Shown piece after piece: positions 18,974-27,635 of a stretch of 64,000 bases of DNA (positions are counted from its first letter, which is position 1; every line of letters starts with the position of its first letter). Below the pieces are notes generated by a model, which did no database searches, was not told the origin of the DNA, and was given only the letters and a program-made list of their open reading frames with translations. Origin of the DNA: Burkholderiaceae bacterium (GTDB lineage Bacteria; Pseudomonadota; Gammaproteobacteria; Burkholderiales; Burkholderiaceae_E); the NCBI GenBank assembly GCA_019635275.1, contig JAHBZV010000006.1, positions 34,827-98,826 of the forward strand, given 5' to 3'. Position numbers and translations under genes: made by a program.

Positions 18974-21111
18974 CGGACTTTCATGCCCGGTTGCGCGCCC
19001 TCGTCGACGTCGAGCAGGTACAGGCCGGAGGGCTGCGCGGCATCGTCGGCCGACGCCGACAGCACCATGCCCTCCGAGACGCCGAACTTCATCTTGCGCG
19101 GCGCGAGGTTGGCGACGACGACCGTCATGCGTCCGACCAGGCGCGCCGGATCGTAGGCCGACTTGATTCCCGAGAACACGTTGCGCGTGCGCCCCTCGCC
19201 GACGTCTAGCGTGAGTCGCAGCAGCTTGTCGGAGCCTTCGACCGCTTCGGCCGCGACGATGCGCGCGATGCGCAGGTCGACGCGGGCGAAGTCGTCGATC
19301 GAGATCGGGCTGCCTTCGCCGGCGCCCGTGGCTGCCGGCGCGGAGACTGCCGGGGTCTTGCCGGCCGCGGGCTTCGCCGCAGCGGTCGCCGCGGTGGCGG
19401 CTGCGGGCTCGGCTGGCGGCGGCTCGAACAGCGCATCGAACATCTTCGGATCGACGCGCGTCATCAGGTGCTCGTAGCGGCCGATCGCGCGCGCCCGCGA
19501 CGTGGTGCCGGGACGCAATGCGAGATCGTCCCAGCGCAGGTCGGGCGTGCCGAAGAGGGCCTCGACGCGGGCTGCCGTCGCCGGCAGGATCGGCTTGAGG
19601 AGGATCGTCAGCCGGTGGAACGCGAGCAGGCAGCGCGAGCACACCTCGTGCAACTCGCCGCGGCGCGCCGGGTCCTTGGCGAGTTCCCACGGCTTGTGCG
19701 AGTCGAAATACTGGTTGACCTCGTCGGCGTAACCCATGATCAGCCGGATCGCGCGACCGAATTCGCGCCCCTCGTAGGCCGCGGCCACTTCGACCTCGAG
19801 CCCGGCGACGCGGCGCGCCTGCGGATCGGCCGGGTCGGCGGCGAGCGCAGCCAGCTTGCCCTCGAAGAACCGGTGCACGAAGGTCGCCGCGCGGCTGGCG
19901 ATGTTGACGTACTTGCCGACCAGGTCGCTGTTCACCCGCGCGACGAAGTCGTCAGGGTTGAAGTCGACGTCCTCGACCCGCGCATTGAGCTTGGCCGCGA
20001 TGTAGTAGCGCAGCCACTCGGGATTCATCCCGATCTCGAGGTAGCGCAGCGGCGAGATCCCGGTGCCGCGGCTCTTGCTCATCTTCTCGCCGCTGACCGT
20101 GATGAAGCCGTGCACGTTGACGCGATCGGGCGTCTTGTGCCCGCCGAACTTCAGCGTCGCCGGCCAGAACAGCACGTGGAAGTAGATGATGTCCTTGCCG
20201 ATGAAGTGCACCTGCTCGGTGGCGGGGTCCGCCAGCAGCGCGTCGAAGTCGATGCCGCGCTTCGCGCAGTGCGCCTTCAGCGACGCCAGGTAGCCGATCG
20301 GCGCGTCGAGCCAGACGTAGAAGTACTTGCCCGGCGCGTCGGGAATCTCGATGCCGAAGTACGGCGCGTCGCGCGAGATGTCCCAGTCGGCGAGCGAGCC
20401 GCCTTCCTCGCCGACGCCGAGCCACTCCTGTGCCTTCGCCAGCACCTCGGGTTGCAGTCGCGGCTCGCCGTGCCGGTCGGTGCCGCTGGTCCACTCGCGC
20501 AGGAACGCCTGGCAGCGCGGGTCGGACAGGCGGAAGAAGTAGTGGTCGGACGAGCGCAATTCGGGCTGCGCGCCCGAGAGCGCCGAGTACGGGTTCTTCA
20601 GCTCGGTCGGCGAGTAGACCGATCCGCACACTTCGCAGGAATCGCCGTACTGGTCCTTCGCGCCGCAACTCGGGCACTCGCCCTTGATGTAGCGGTCGGG
20701 CAGGAACATCCCCTTGACCGGGTCGAAGAACTGCTCGATCCGGCGCACGTCGATCAGGCCGTTGGCCTTCAGTCCGCGGTAGATCGACTGCGACAGTTCG
20801 GTGTTCTCCGGCGAGTCGGTGCTGTGCCAGTGATCGAAGCTGATCTGGAAGCCGTCGAGGTAGGCCTTGCGGCCGGCGGCGATGCGCGCGACGAAGGCCT
20901 GCGGGCTCAGGCCCTCCTTTTCGGCCGCGATCATGATCGGCGCGCCGTGCGCGTCGTCGGCGCCGACGAAGTGCACCGTGTGCCCGCGCATCCGCTGAAA
21001 GCGCACCCAGATGTCGGCCTGGATGTACTCCATGATGTGGCCGATGTGGAACGGGCCGTTCGCGTACGGCAGCGCGGTCGTCACGAAGAGCGTGCGGGCG
21101 GGGGCGGTCAT
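18970..21111 (-). CDS. metG: Methionyl-tRNA synthetase with C-terminal tRNA-binding domain
   Basis: Charges tRNA-Met. The class I signatures are HIGH at residues 22-25 and KMSKS in [12 protein letters not shown] four-cysteine zinc knuckle is seen in [19 protein letters not shown] Pro/Ala-rich linker leads to a C-terminal EMAP-II/Trbp111-like domain ([14 protein letters not shown]...SGIKSAYDP) that gives dimerisation and tRNA binding. 713 residues, normal for the dimeric type. It is divergent from the apbC gene and its stop overlaps the start of the SulP gene. Confidence 0.97.
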   Translation of the reverse strand: MTAPARTLFVTTALPYANGPFHIGHIMEYIQADIWVRFQRMRGHTVHFVGADDAHGAPIMIAAEKEGLSPQAFVARIAAGRKAYLDGFQISFDHWHSTDSPENTELSQSIYRGLKANGLIDVRRIEQFFDPVKGMFLPDRYIKGECPSCGAKDQYGDSCEVCGSVYSPTELKNPYSALSGAQPELRSSDHYFFRLSDPRCQAFLREWTSGTDRHGEPRLQPEVLAKAQEWLGVGEEGGSLADWDISRDAPYFGIEIPDAPGKYFYVWLDAPIGYLASLKAHCAKRGIDFDALLADPATEQVHFIGKDIIYFHVLFWPATLKFGGHKTPDRVNVHGFITVSGEKMSKSRGTGISPLRYLEIGMNPEWLRYYIAAKLNARVEDVDFNPDDFVARVNSDLVGKYVNIASRAATFVHRFFEGKLAALAADPADPQARRVAGLEVEVAAAYEGREFGRAIRLIMGYADEVNQYFDSHKPWELAKDPARRGELHEVCSRCLLAFHRLTILLKPILPATAARVEALFGTPDLRWDDLALRPGTTSRARAIGRYEHLMTRVDPKMFDALFEPPPAEPAAATAATAAAKPAAGKTPAVSAPAATGAGEGSPISIDDFARVDLRIARIVAAEAVEGSDKLLRLTLDVGEGRTRNVFSGIKSAYDPARLVGRMTVVVANLAPRKMKFGVSEGMVLSASADDAAQPSGLYLLDVDEGAQPGMKVR

Positions 21112-21255
21112 GGCTTGGCGCAGGAGAGGGACAATTCCGCGTAAACCCGTCAGTCTAGCAGGGGGCCTGACGCCGTCCGGGGTATCGGCCAGGCGGCCGC
21201 CCGGCTTCGATTAGACTTGCCGTCTTTGCAGGTTCATCCCATCCAGAGTGCAGCC

Positions 21256-22344
21256 ATGAGCGTGACCGTCGAGCAGGTGAACGAGGCCCTGAAGGGCATC
21301 GTCGATCCCAACACCCAGAAAGACCTCGTCGCGAGCCGCGAGGCGCGCAACGTCCGGGTCGAGGGGGGCGAGGTCGCGGTCGACGTAGAACTCGGCTATC
21401 CGGCGCGCAGCCAGATCGAGCCGATCCGTCGCGAGGTCGTCGCAGCGCTGCGCGCGCTGCCGGGCGTCACCAACGTGTCGGCCAACGTCTACCAGAAGAT
21501 CGTCGCGCACTCGGTGCAGCGCGGGGTGAAGACGCTGCCGGGCGTCAAGAACATCATCGCCGTCGCGTCCGGCAAGGGCGGCGTCGGCAAGAGCACGACC
21601 GCGGCCAACCTGGCGCTGGCGCTGGCCGCCGAGGGCGCCAGCGTCGGCATGCTCGACGCCGACATCTACGGGCCGTCGCAGCCGACGATGCTCGGCATCA
21701 CCGGCCGCCCCGAGTCGCGCGACGGCAAGACGCTCGAGCCGATGGAAGGCCACGGCATCCAGGCCAGCTCGATCGGCTTCATGATCGACCTCGACACGCC
21801 GATGGTCTGGCGCGGCCCGATGGTCACGCAGGCGCTCGAGCAGCTGCTGCGCGACACGAACTGGCGCGACCTCGATTACCTGGTCATCGACATGCCGCCG
21901 GGAACCGGCGACATCCACCTGACGCTCGCGCAGAAGATCCCGGTGACCGGCGCGGTCATCGTGACCACGCCGCAGGACATCGCGCTGCTCGACGCACGCA
22001 AGGGCCTGAAGATGTTCGAGAAGGTCGGCGTTCCCATCCTGGGCATCGTCGAGAACATGGCGATGCACGTGTGCTCGAACTGCGGGCACGTCGAGCACAT
22101 CTTCGGCCAGGGCGGCGGCGAGCGGATGTCGAAGGAGTACGACGTCGAGTACCTGGGCGGGTTGCCGCTCGACATCAAGATCCGCGAGCAGGCCGACTCG
22201 GGCAAGCCGACGGTCGTCGCCGATCCCGATGGCCCGGTCGCCGCAATCTACCGGCAGATCGCGCGCCGCGTCGCGGTGAAGATCGCCGAGAAGGCCCGCG
22301 ACATGAGCCTGAAGATCCCGTCGATCGTCGTGCAGAACACCTGA
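21256..22344 (+). CDS. apbC: Iron-sulfur cluster carrier protein ApbC/Mrp
   Basis: A 362-residue Mrp/NBP35-type P-loop ATPase that transfers Fe-S clusters to apoproteins. The N-terminal MIP18/DUF59 domain (residues about 5-85) is followed by the deviant Walker A GKGGVGKSTTAANLAL at about 108-123. The C-terminal Cys pair CSNCGH is the cluster-binding site. ATG 21256 begins MSVTVEQVNEALKGIVDPN, the family start. It is upstream of an Fe-S molybdoenzyme gene, separated by about 430 bases with a terminator. Confidence 0.95.
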   Translation: MSVTVEQVNEALKGIVDPNTQKDLVASREARNVRVEGGEVAVDVELGYPARSQIEPIRREVVAALRALPGVTNVSANVYQKIVAHSVQRGVKTLPGVKNIIAVASGKGGVGKSTTAANLALALAAEGASVGMLDADIYGPSQPTMLGITGRPESRDGKTLEPMEGHGIQASSIGFMIDLDTPMVWRGPMVTQALEQLLRDTNWRDLDYLVIDMPPGTGDIHLTLAQKIPVTGAVIVTTPQDIALLDARKGLKMFEKVGVPILGIVENMAMHVCSNCGHVEHIFGQGGGERMSKEYDVEYLGGLPLDIKIREQADSGKPTVVADPDGPVAAIYRQIARRVAVKIAEKARDMSLKIPSIVVQNT

Positions 22345-22421
22345 TCGGGGCCGGGGCGCCGATGACCCTTCCCTGGCCCGGGAGATTTGCTTTCCGTCGT
22401 CGGGGGGCGTAGGGTCGTAGG

Positions 22422-22523
22422 TGTTTACCCCTAGTCGCGCAGGCGCGGACGGCTCAGGGGCGTCACCGTTGTCTCCGCCTCGCCGAGCGAAGGAAGCCCA
22501 AATCCCGACGCTCGGTTTTTTTT
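22422..22523 (+). ncRNA. Candidate small RNA or leader RNA of about 100 bases
   Basis: A promoter-like TTGCTT-N17-TAGGGT would start transcription near 22422, and a hairpin with T8 ends at 22523. The segment has no good ORF with a ribosome-binding site. It does not match any riboswitch or 6S RNA that I can recognise by eye. It may be a free small RNA or the leader of the downstream molybdoenzyme transcript. Confidence 0.3.
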
Positions 22524-22538
22524 CGTGCTCCCCGAGCG
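22483..22538 (+). terminator. Intrinsic terminator with a competing downstream arm
   Basis: CCGAGCG (22483-22489) pairs with CGCTCGG (22509-22515), immediately followed by T8 (22516-22523). A second copy of CCGAGCG lies at 22532-22538 and can pair with the same middle arm. The first pairing is a terminator for apbC or a short RNA; the second would disrupt it. Confidence 0.6.
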
Positions 22539-22671
22539 TGACTCATCCGTATGGCCCCGGCTGCGCGCCGTCTGCACGCTCACGCGCCGCGCAGTTGCGG
22601 GTGCCTCTCCCGCGCCTCCCGCGCCGCCCCGCTCGGACGGCGCGCCTATGTTCGCGTTTGCCGAAAAGATG

Positions 22672-22689
22672 TATGTCCGATCGCACATA
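22672..22689. promoter_or_regulatory. Palindromic candidate operator upstream of the oxidoreductase
   Basis: TATGTCCGATCGCACATA is an 18-base palindrome with only one mismatched pair. It lies 87 bases before the oxidoreductase ATG. The cognate regulator is not identifiable from the sequence. It does not have the Mo-box spacing seen upstream of modA. Confidence 0.4.
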
Positions 22690-22775
22690 TCGCGCCCGCC
22701 GGCCGGCAATTCTAGAATTCCAGTACCCGAATACTGAATTACGTCCCGGTGCCGCGGCGCCTCGACGAGCGCGCG

Positions 22776-25514
22776 ATGACGACAGCGACCGAAGCGAAGT
22801 GGATCCCGACCTACTGCTACAACTGCGTGGCCGGCCCGGACATGCTGACCGTGAAGGTCGAGGACGGGGTGGCGACCGAGGTGGCCCCGAACTTCTGCGG
22901 CAAGGGAATCCATCCGGGTGACGGCAAGCCTTGCGTCAAGGCCTACGGGCTGATCCAGAAGACCTACTCGCCGCATCGCGTGCTCACGCCGATGCGGCGG
23001 ACCAATCCGCGCAAGGGCATCGACGAGGATCCGCGGTTCGAGCCGATTACCTGGGACGAGGCGCTCGACCTGGTCGCGGCGAAGCTGCGCGAGATCAGGG
23101 CCCGGGGGCTCGTCGACGAGGCGGGACTGCCGCGCGTGGCGGCCAGCTTCGGCCACGGCGGCACGCCGGCCAACTACATGGGAACCTTTCCGGCGTTCCT
23201 GTCTGCCTGGGGGCCGATCGACTTCAGCTTCGGCTCGGGGCAGGGCGTCAAGTGTGTGCACTCCGAGCACCTGTACGGCGAGTACTGGCATCGCGCGTTC
23301 ACCGTCGCTGCCGACACGCCCTACACCGAGTACAACGTCGCCTTCGGCGCGAACGTCGAGGTGACCGGCGGCGTGGCGGCCGTCGCGCGCCATGCCGACG
23401 CGCGGGTGCGCGGCGTCAAGCGCGTCTTCGTCGAACCGCACCTGTCGGTCACTGCCGCAGTCTCGGCGGAGTGGATCCCGATCAAGCCGAAGACCGACGC
23501 AGCCTTCATGTTCGCGATGATCCGCACGATGCTGCACGAGCGGCCGCGCGATCATCTCGATCTCGCGTTCCTGCGCGACCGCACCGCGTCGCCGTACCTG
23601 GTGGGCCCGAACGGCTATTACCTGCGCGACACGGCAAGCGGAAAGCCGCTTCTCTGGGACACACGCCGCGGGGCCGCCGTGCCCTTCGACACCCCCGGCG
23701 CCGTGCCGGCGCTGGAGGGGAATTTCACGGTCGAATCTGCCTGGGAGCAGGGACCCGACGAAGACCGGTGGGTGCATCGCGAGGTCGTCGCGCAGCCCTC
23801 GTACGCGAAGCTGGTCGCGCACGTCGCGCCGTACTCGCCCGAGTGGGCCGAGTCGATCTGCGACGTGCCCGCGGCGCGCATCCGGCGCGTCGCCAACGAG
23901 TTCGTCGACCACGCGCGGGTCGGCGAGACCATCGAGATCGACGGCCAGCGGCTGCCTTTCCGGCCGGTGTCGGTGACGCTGGGCAAGACGGTCAACAACG
24001 GTTGGGGCGCGTTCGACTGCTGCTGGGCGCGCACCGTGCTGGCGGTGCTCGTCGGCGCGCTCGAAGTGCCCGGGGGCACGCTCGGCACGACGATCCGCAT
24101 CAACCGCCCGCACGAAGACCGCCACCGCAGCGTCCAGCCCGGCGATGACGGCTTCATGGTGCACGGCCTGAACCCGACGGACCCGAAGCGCTGGATGCGC
24201 AAGCCTACGGGTCGCAACGCGCACCGCACGCTTGTGCCGCTGGTTGGCAACGGCCCGTGGAGCCAGGCGCTCGGCCCGACGCACCTGGCCTGGATGTGGC
24301 AGGAGCAGGCGCCCGAGAGCCTGATGAACCCGGCGTTCCCGGAACTGTGGATCACGTTCCGCACGAATCCGGCGATCTCGTTCTGGGACACGCGTGGGCT
24401 GTCGAAGACGATGGCGCGCTTCCCGTTCATGGTCTCGTTCGCCTACACGATCGACGAGACCAACTGGATGGCCGACATCCTGCTGCCCGAGGCGACCGAT
24501 CTCGAGAGCCTGCAACTGATCCGCCTGGGGCGCACCAAGTTCGTCGAGCAGTACTGGGAGCACGAGGGATTCATCCTGCGCCAGCCTGCGGTCGAGCCGC
24601 GCGGCGACGCTCGCGACTTCACCTGGATCTCCACCGAGCTCGCGCGCCGTACGGGCCTGCTCGGCGAGTACAACGCCGCGATCAATCGCGGCGCCGGCGG
24701 CGTGCCGCTGCGCGGCCAGGGCTTCGACTTCTCGCTCGATCCATCCAGGGTTCATTCGGTCGAGGAGATCTGGGACGCCGCGTGCCGCGCGGCGACCGCG
24801 GGCATCACCGGCGGGCGCGAAGTCCGCGACCTCGCATGGTTCAAGGAGAACGGCTTCTACAGCCAGCGCTACTCGCAGCGCGGCTGGTACCTGTATCCGA
24901 CGCTGGCCGAACAGAACCTGCGCTTCGAGTTGCCGTACCAGGAGCGCCTCACGCGCTCGGGCCGCGAGCTCGAGCGCCGGCTGCACGAGCAGGGCATCCA
25001 CTGGTGGGACGACCAGCTGACCGAATACCAGTTCCTGCCGGCCTGGCACGACCTGCCGGGCCGCTGGGAGCGCGCGCTCGCCAGGCAGGGCGCGAAGCCC
25101 GACGAGTTCCCGTTCTGGCTGCTCACCACCAAGAGCATGCAGTTCCACGCCAGCGGCAACGCGTCGATCCAGTTGATGGACGAGGTCTCGCGCAACGTGC
25201 GCGGGCATCGCGGGGTCGTCGTCAACACCGCCACGGCGGCGCGTCTCGGCATCGGGGAGGGCGACCTGGTGGAAGTCGTGTCGACCGTGAGCACCACGCG
25301 CGGTCCGGCGATCGTCAACCAGGGCATCCGGCCCGATACGCTGCTGATCGTCGGCCAGTTCGATCACTGGGCGACTCCCTATGCGAAGGACCTGCAGGCG
25401 CCGAGCCTGAACACGGTGGCGCCGATGTCGCTGGAACTGACCGACGCCACGGGGTCGGGGTCGGACCTCGTCCGCGTAGCCTTGCGCCGCGTTGCGCGGA
25501 GCGGCCGGCGGTGA
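22776..25514 (+). CDS. Large molybdopterin (bis-MGD) oxidoreductase, DMSO reductase superfamily, substrate unknown
   Basis: A 912-residue catalytic subunit. Near the N-terminus, C14-x2-C17 is followed by Pro21 where the usual third cluster Cys (CxxCxxxC) would be; C41 and C53 (GKPCVKAYG) remain as possible ligands. A likely Mo-ligand Cys is C160 in GVKCVHSEHLYGE. The C-terminal dinucleotide-binding domain is seen from about FPFWLLTTKSMQFHASGNASIQLMDE. No signal peptide or Tat motif is visible, so it is probably cytoplasmic. From memory it resembles PadB-like (phenylacetyl-CoA:acceptor) or related uncharacterised oxidoreductases, with formate dehydrogenase a weaker option. No electron-transfer subunit gene is adjacent. 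It overlaps fdhD by four bases. Confidence 0.75.
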   Translation: MTTATEAKWIPTYCYNCVAGPDMLTVKVEDGVATEVAPNFCGKGIHPGDGKPCVKAYGLIQKTYSPHRVLTPMRRTNPRKGIDEDPRFEPITWDEALDLVAAKLREIRARGLVDEAGLPRVAASFGHGGTPANYMGTFPAFLSAWGPIDFSFGSGQGVKCVHSEHLYGEYWHRAFTVAADTPYTEYNVAFGANVEVTGGVAAVARHADARVRGVKRVFVEPHLSVTAAVSAEWIPIKPKTDAAFMFAMIRTMLHERPRDHLDLAFLRDRTASPYLVGPNGYYLRDTASGKPLLWDTRRGAAVPFDTPGAVPALEGNFTVESAWEQGPDEDRWVHREVVAQPSYAKLVAHVAPYSPEWAESICDVPAARIRRVANEFVDHARVGETIEIDGQRLPFRPVSVTLGKTVNNGWGAFDCCWARTVLAVLVGALEVPGGTLGTTIRINRPHEDRHRSVQPGDDGFMVHGLNPTDPKRWMRKPTGRNAHRTLVPLVGNGPWSQALGPTHLAWMWQEQAPESLMNPAFPELWITFRTNPAISFWDTRGLSKTMARFPFMVSFAYTIDETNWMADILLPEATDLESLQLIRLGRTKFVEQYWEHEGFILRQPAVEPRGDARDFTWISTELARRTGLLGEYNAAINRGAGGVPLRGQGFDFSLDPSRVHSVEEIWDAACRAATAGITGGREVRDLAWFKENGFYSQRYSQRGWYLYPTLAEQNLRFELPYQERLTRSGRELERRLHEQGIHWWDDQLTEYQFLPAWHDLPGRWERALARQGAKPDEFPFWLLTTKSMQFHASGNASIQLMDEVSRNVRGHRGVVVNTATAARLGIGEGDLVEVVSTVSTTRGPAIVNQGIRPDTLLIVGQFDHWATPYAKDLQAPSLNTVAPMSLELTDATGSGSDLVRVALRRVARSGRR

Positions 25515-26425
25515 CGCCGCTGCACCGGCGGCACGGCGTGCAGGCGATCGTCGGCCAGCGCATCGACGGCGAGTCGGTCGTCGAGGACGCCTGCTGGGTC
25601 GCCGAAGAGCGGCCGCTGACGATCGACGTCGAGGGCGTCGGCGCCTACACGCTGATGTGGACGCCGACTGCGCCGATGGAACTCCCGTGCGGCTTCACGC
25701 CGGCCGACGGCGTGCTCACCGGGAACGACGTGCTCGACGGGGACGAGGTGGCAGAGGCGCTCGCGTTGGCCGCCGGCTTCGCGTTCACCGAGGGCCTGCT
25801 CGCGAGCGTCGACGACATCCGCGGGCTGTCGATCTGTCCGCGCGATTCCGAGGTGGTGCGCTTGACGCTCGCGGACCCGGGTCGTGCGCAGGTGCGACGT
25901 CGCAATGTCGTCATCGGCTCGTCGTGCGGCATCTGCGGCGGCCGCGAGCGGATCGACGACGTCACGCGAGGCATCCGGCTCGTCGACGACTCGCTGCGGC
26001 TGGACTCGACGCGGCTCGAGACCATCATGGCGACGCTGCGCCGCCGCCAGGCTGTCTGGCTCGCGACCGGCGGTACCCATGCCGCGGCGATCTTCGACGG
26101 CGGCGGCCGCATCCTCGCCCTGTTCGAGGACCTGGGACGACACAATGCGCTCGACAAGGCGATCGGGCATTGCCTGCTCTCGCGCGCGCCGCTCGCCGGG
26201 TGCGGCGCGGCGCTGACGAGCCGGGTCACCCTCGAGATGGCCACCAAGGCAGCCCGCGCGGGCCTCGAGTTGGTCGCGGCGGTGTCCGCGGCCTCGACGC
26301 TGGCGATCGAGGTCGCCGACCGGTTCGGCGTGACCTTGTGCGGCTTCGTCCGCAACGGCCGCGCGACCGCGTTCTCGCACGGCCACCGCCTGCAGGTCGA
26401 TTCGGCGCGCGCTTGCGGCGCCTGA
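25511..26425 (+). CDS. fdhD: FdhD, sulfurtransferase for formate dehydrogenase-type molybdoenzymes
   Basis: FdhD carries sulfur from a cysteine desulfurase to the bis-MGD molybdenum cofactor before insertion in the enzyme. The essential Cys pair is in SSCGICGG at about residues 138-144, followed by the family motifs LATGGTHAAAIFD and FEDLGRHNALDKAIG, and SRVTLEMATKAARAG. 304 residues. The GTG start overlaps the oxidoreductase stop (GTGA), which strongly ties it to that enzyme. The length is somewhat larger than E. coli FdhD (277), mostly through the N-terminal segment. Confidence 0.93.
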   Translation: MTPLHRRHGVQAIVGQRIDGESVVEDACWVAEERPLTIDVEGVGAYTLMWTPTAPMELPCGFTPADGVLTGNDVLDGDEVAEALALAAGFAFTEGLLASVDDIRGLSICPRDSEVVRLTLADPGRAQVRRRNVVIGSSCGICGGRERIDDVTRGIRLVDDSLRLDSTRLETIMATLRRRQAVWLATGGTHAAAIFDGGGRILALFEDLGRHNALDKAIGHCLLSRAPLAGCGAALTSRVTLEMATKAARAGLELVAAVSAASTLAIEVADRFGVTLCGFVRNGRATAFSHGHRLQVDSARACGA

Positions 26426-26489
26426 GACGGGTCGCCGCGCCGCGTGCGCAGGCCTCGTCGCGGGCAGCGCCTGTGCTGCCCGCGATAAA

Positions 26490-26722
26490 GCGGATCTCGC
26501 TCGCGACGCACGAGAGGCCAAGCCGCTGTTGCGCACGACGCTCGCACCAATGGCGCGACGCGGCGACCTTCACCAGGTGGTCAAGGACCTGTACTACCCG
26601 CTGGAGACGATCGCCCGACTCGCTGCGATCGTGCGCGAGCTCGCCGAGCGCGACGGCGGCACGGTCGCCGCCGCCGGCTTCTGCGACGCGACCGGGCTCG
26701 GCCGCAAGCGCGCCATCGCACG
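26490..26722 (+). pseudogene. selB: C-terminal fragment of selenocysteine elongation factor SelB
   Basis: In one frame this stretch reads ADLARDAREAKPLLRTTLAPMARRGDLHQVVKDLYY (shown as ADLARDAREAKPLL then RRGDLHQVVKDLYYP), then ARLAAIVRELAERDGG and FCDATGLGRKRAI. This is the pattern of the last winged-helix domains of SelB, where GRKRAI is normally followed by QxLEFFDRxG. Here the similarity stops abruptly after GRKRAI at about 26720, and nothing of the GTPase domains lies upstream. It appears to be a decayed selB remnant next to fdhD, truncated at both ends; an ATG-like start exists but a functional product is unlikely. Confidence 0.7.
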
Positions 26723-26727
26723 ACCGA

Positions 26728-27549
26728 CTAGCTGGCCACCGCGAGGATCACGTCCGGAGCCTTGACCAGCGCGACGGCGCGCACCCCGGGGGCGAGCGCC
26801 AGCTCGGCGACGCTCGCCTCGGTCACGATTGCCACGATCTGCACGCCGCTGTCGATGTCGAGCGTCACCTCGGCGTTCACCGCGCCGGGCCTCACCGCAC
26901 GAACGGTGCCGTGCAGCTGATTGCGCGTCGACAGCTTCGCCTGTCCGATGTCGGTGGCCAGCACCACGTTGGCGGCCTGGATCAGCGCGACGGCAGGCTG
27001 CTGGATTCGCAGCCCCAGCGCATCGACGCTCTCGCGGGTGACGATCGCCACCAGGCGCGTGCCGCCGGCCAGGGTCAACTCGACTTCGTCGTTGACGGCG
27101 CCCGAGCGCATTGCGGTCACGGTTCCGATGAACTGGTTGCGCGCGGTGGACTTCAGCTTCAGCACGTCCAGGACCGAGAATGGCTGCGACAGGTCGAACG
27201 CCTGGTCGGTGAGGAGGGTCACGAAGCGCTGGTGCACGGCGTCGATCTGTGCGTAGCGATCGAGCAGGCGCATGCCGTGCTCGGTGAGCCGCGTCGAACC
27301 GCCGCCACGACCGCCGGTGCTGCGCTCGACCAGGTCTTCGCCGGCGACGCGGTTCATCGCGTCGATCGCATCCCAGGCCGCCTTGTAGCTCATCCCGAAG
27401 GCCTTGGCCGCCTGCGTGATCGAGCCCTGCTCGGCCACGGCGCGAAGCAACGCCATGCGGCCGTGCCCGCCCAGGCTCTCACCGTCTGCGGTGATCCACA
27501 GCGAACCCCTGGCTTCGAGCCGCGGGTTCCTGCTTCGTTTGCGTGCCAT
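26728..27549 (-). CDS. modE: ModE, molybdate-responsive transcriptional regulator
   Basis: A 273-residue regulator. The N-terminal winged helix (about residues 20-90: GRMALLRAVAEQGSITQAAKAFGMSYKAAWDAIDAMN) is the ModE/LysR-type HTH. Two Mop/TOBE domains follow: STARNQFIGTVTAMRSGAVNDEVEL at about 135 and STRNQLHGTVRAVRPGAVNAEVTL at about 205. These bind molybdate or tungstate and switch DNA binding. ATG 27549 (MARKRSRNPRLE) is preferred to a longer in-frame start. It is last in modABC-E, 86 bases after modC, and should act on the palindrome in front of modA. Confidence 0.93.
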   Translation of the reverse strand: MARKRSRNPRLEARGSLWITADGESLGGHGRMALLRAVAEQGSITQAAKAFGMSYKAAWDAIDAMNRVAGEDLVERSTGGRGGGSTRLTEHGMRLLDRYAQIDAVHQRFVTLLTDQAFDLSQPFSVLDVLKLKSTARNQFIGTVTAMRSGAVNDEVELTLAGGTRLVAIVTRESVDALGLRIQQPAVALIQAANVVLATDIGQAKLSTRNQLHGTVRAVRPGAVNAEVTLDIDSGVQIVAIVTEASVAELALAPGVRAVALVKAPDVILAVAS

Positions 27550-27635
27550 CGACCTGGAATTCCGATCCGCCCGTCCCGGGAGCGCCGGGGAAGCATACCG
27601 GGAGTTCGTCGTAGTCTCCACAGTGTTCCAGGCTG

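Larger units (their letters stand above)
22345..22775 (+). other. Intergenic region of 431 bases with RNA- and operator-like signals
   Basis: Between the apbC stop and the oxidoreductase start I see no convincing protein gene. The region holds a promoter-like pair (TTGCTT 22387-22392, TAGGGT 22410-22415, 17-base spacing), a hairpin followed by eight T residues, an 18-base near-perfect palindrome (22672-22689) and the 12-base palindrome AATTCTAGAATT (22708-22719). These are listed separately. Confidence 0.6.

Noticed and set aside
17300-19690. A longer SulP start inside metG
   Set aside because: The added 239 residues are an out-of-frame translation of metG. GTG 18973, overlapping the metG stop, gives the family N-terminus.
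22431-25367. A 978-codon open frame on the minus strand opposite the molybdoenzyme gene
   Set aside because: Composition is Arg/Ala/Asp/His-rich with no domain pattern, as expected for the antisense frame of a GC-rich gene; the plus-strand frame has clear catalytic motifs.
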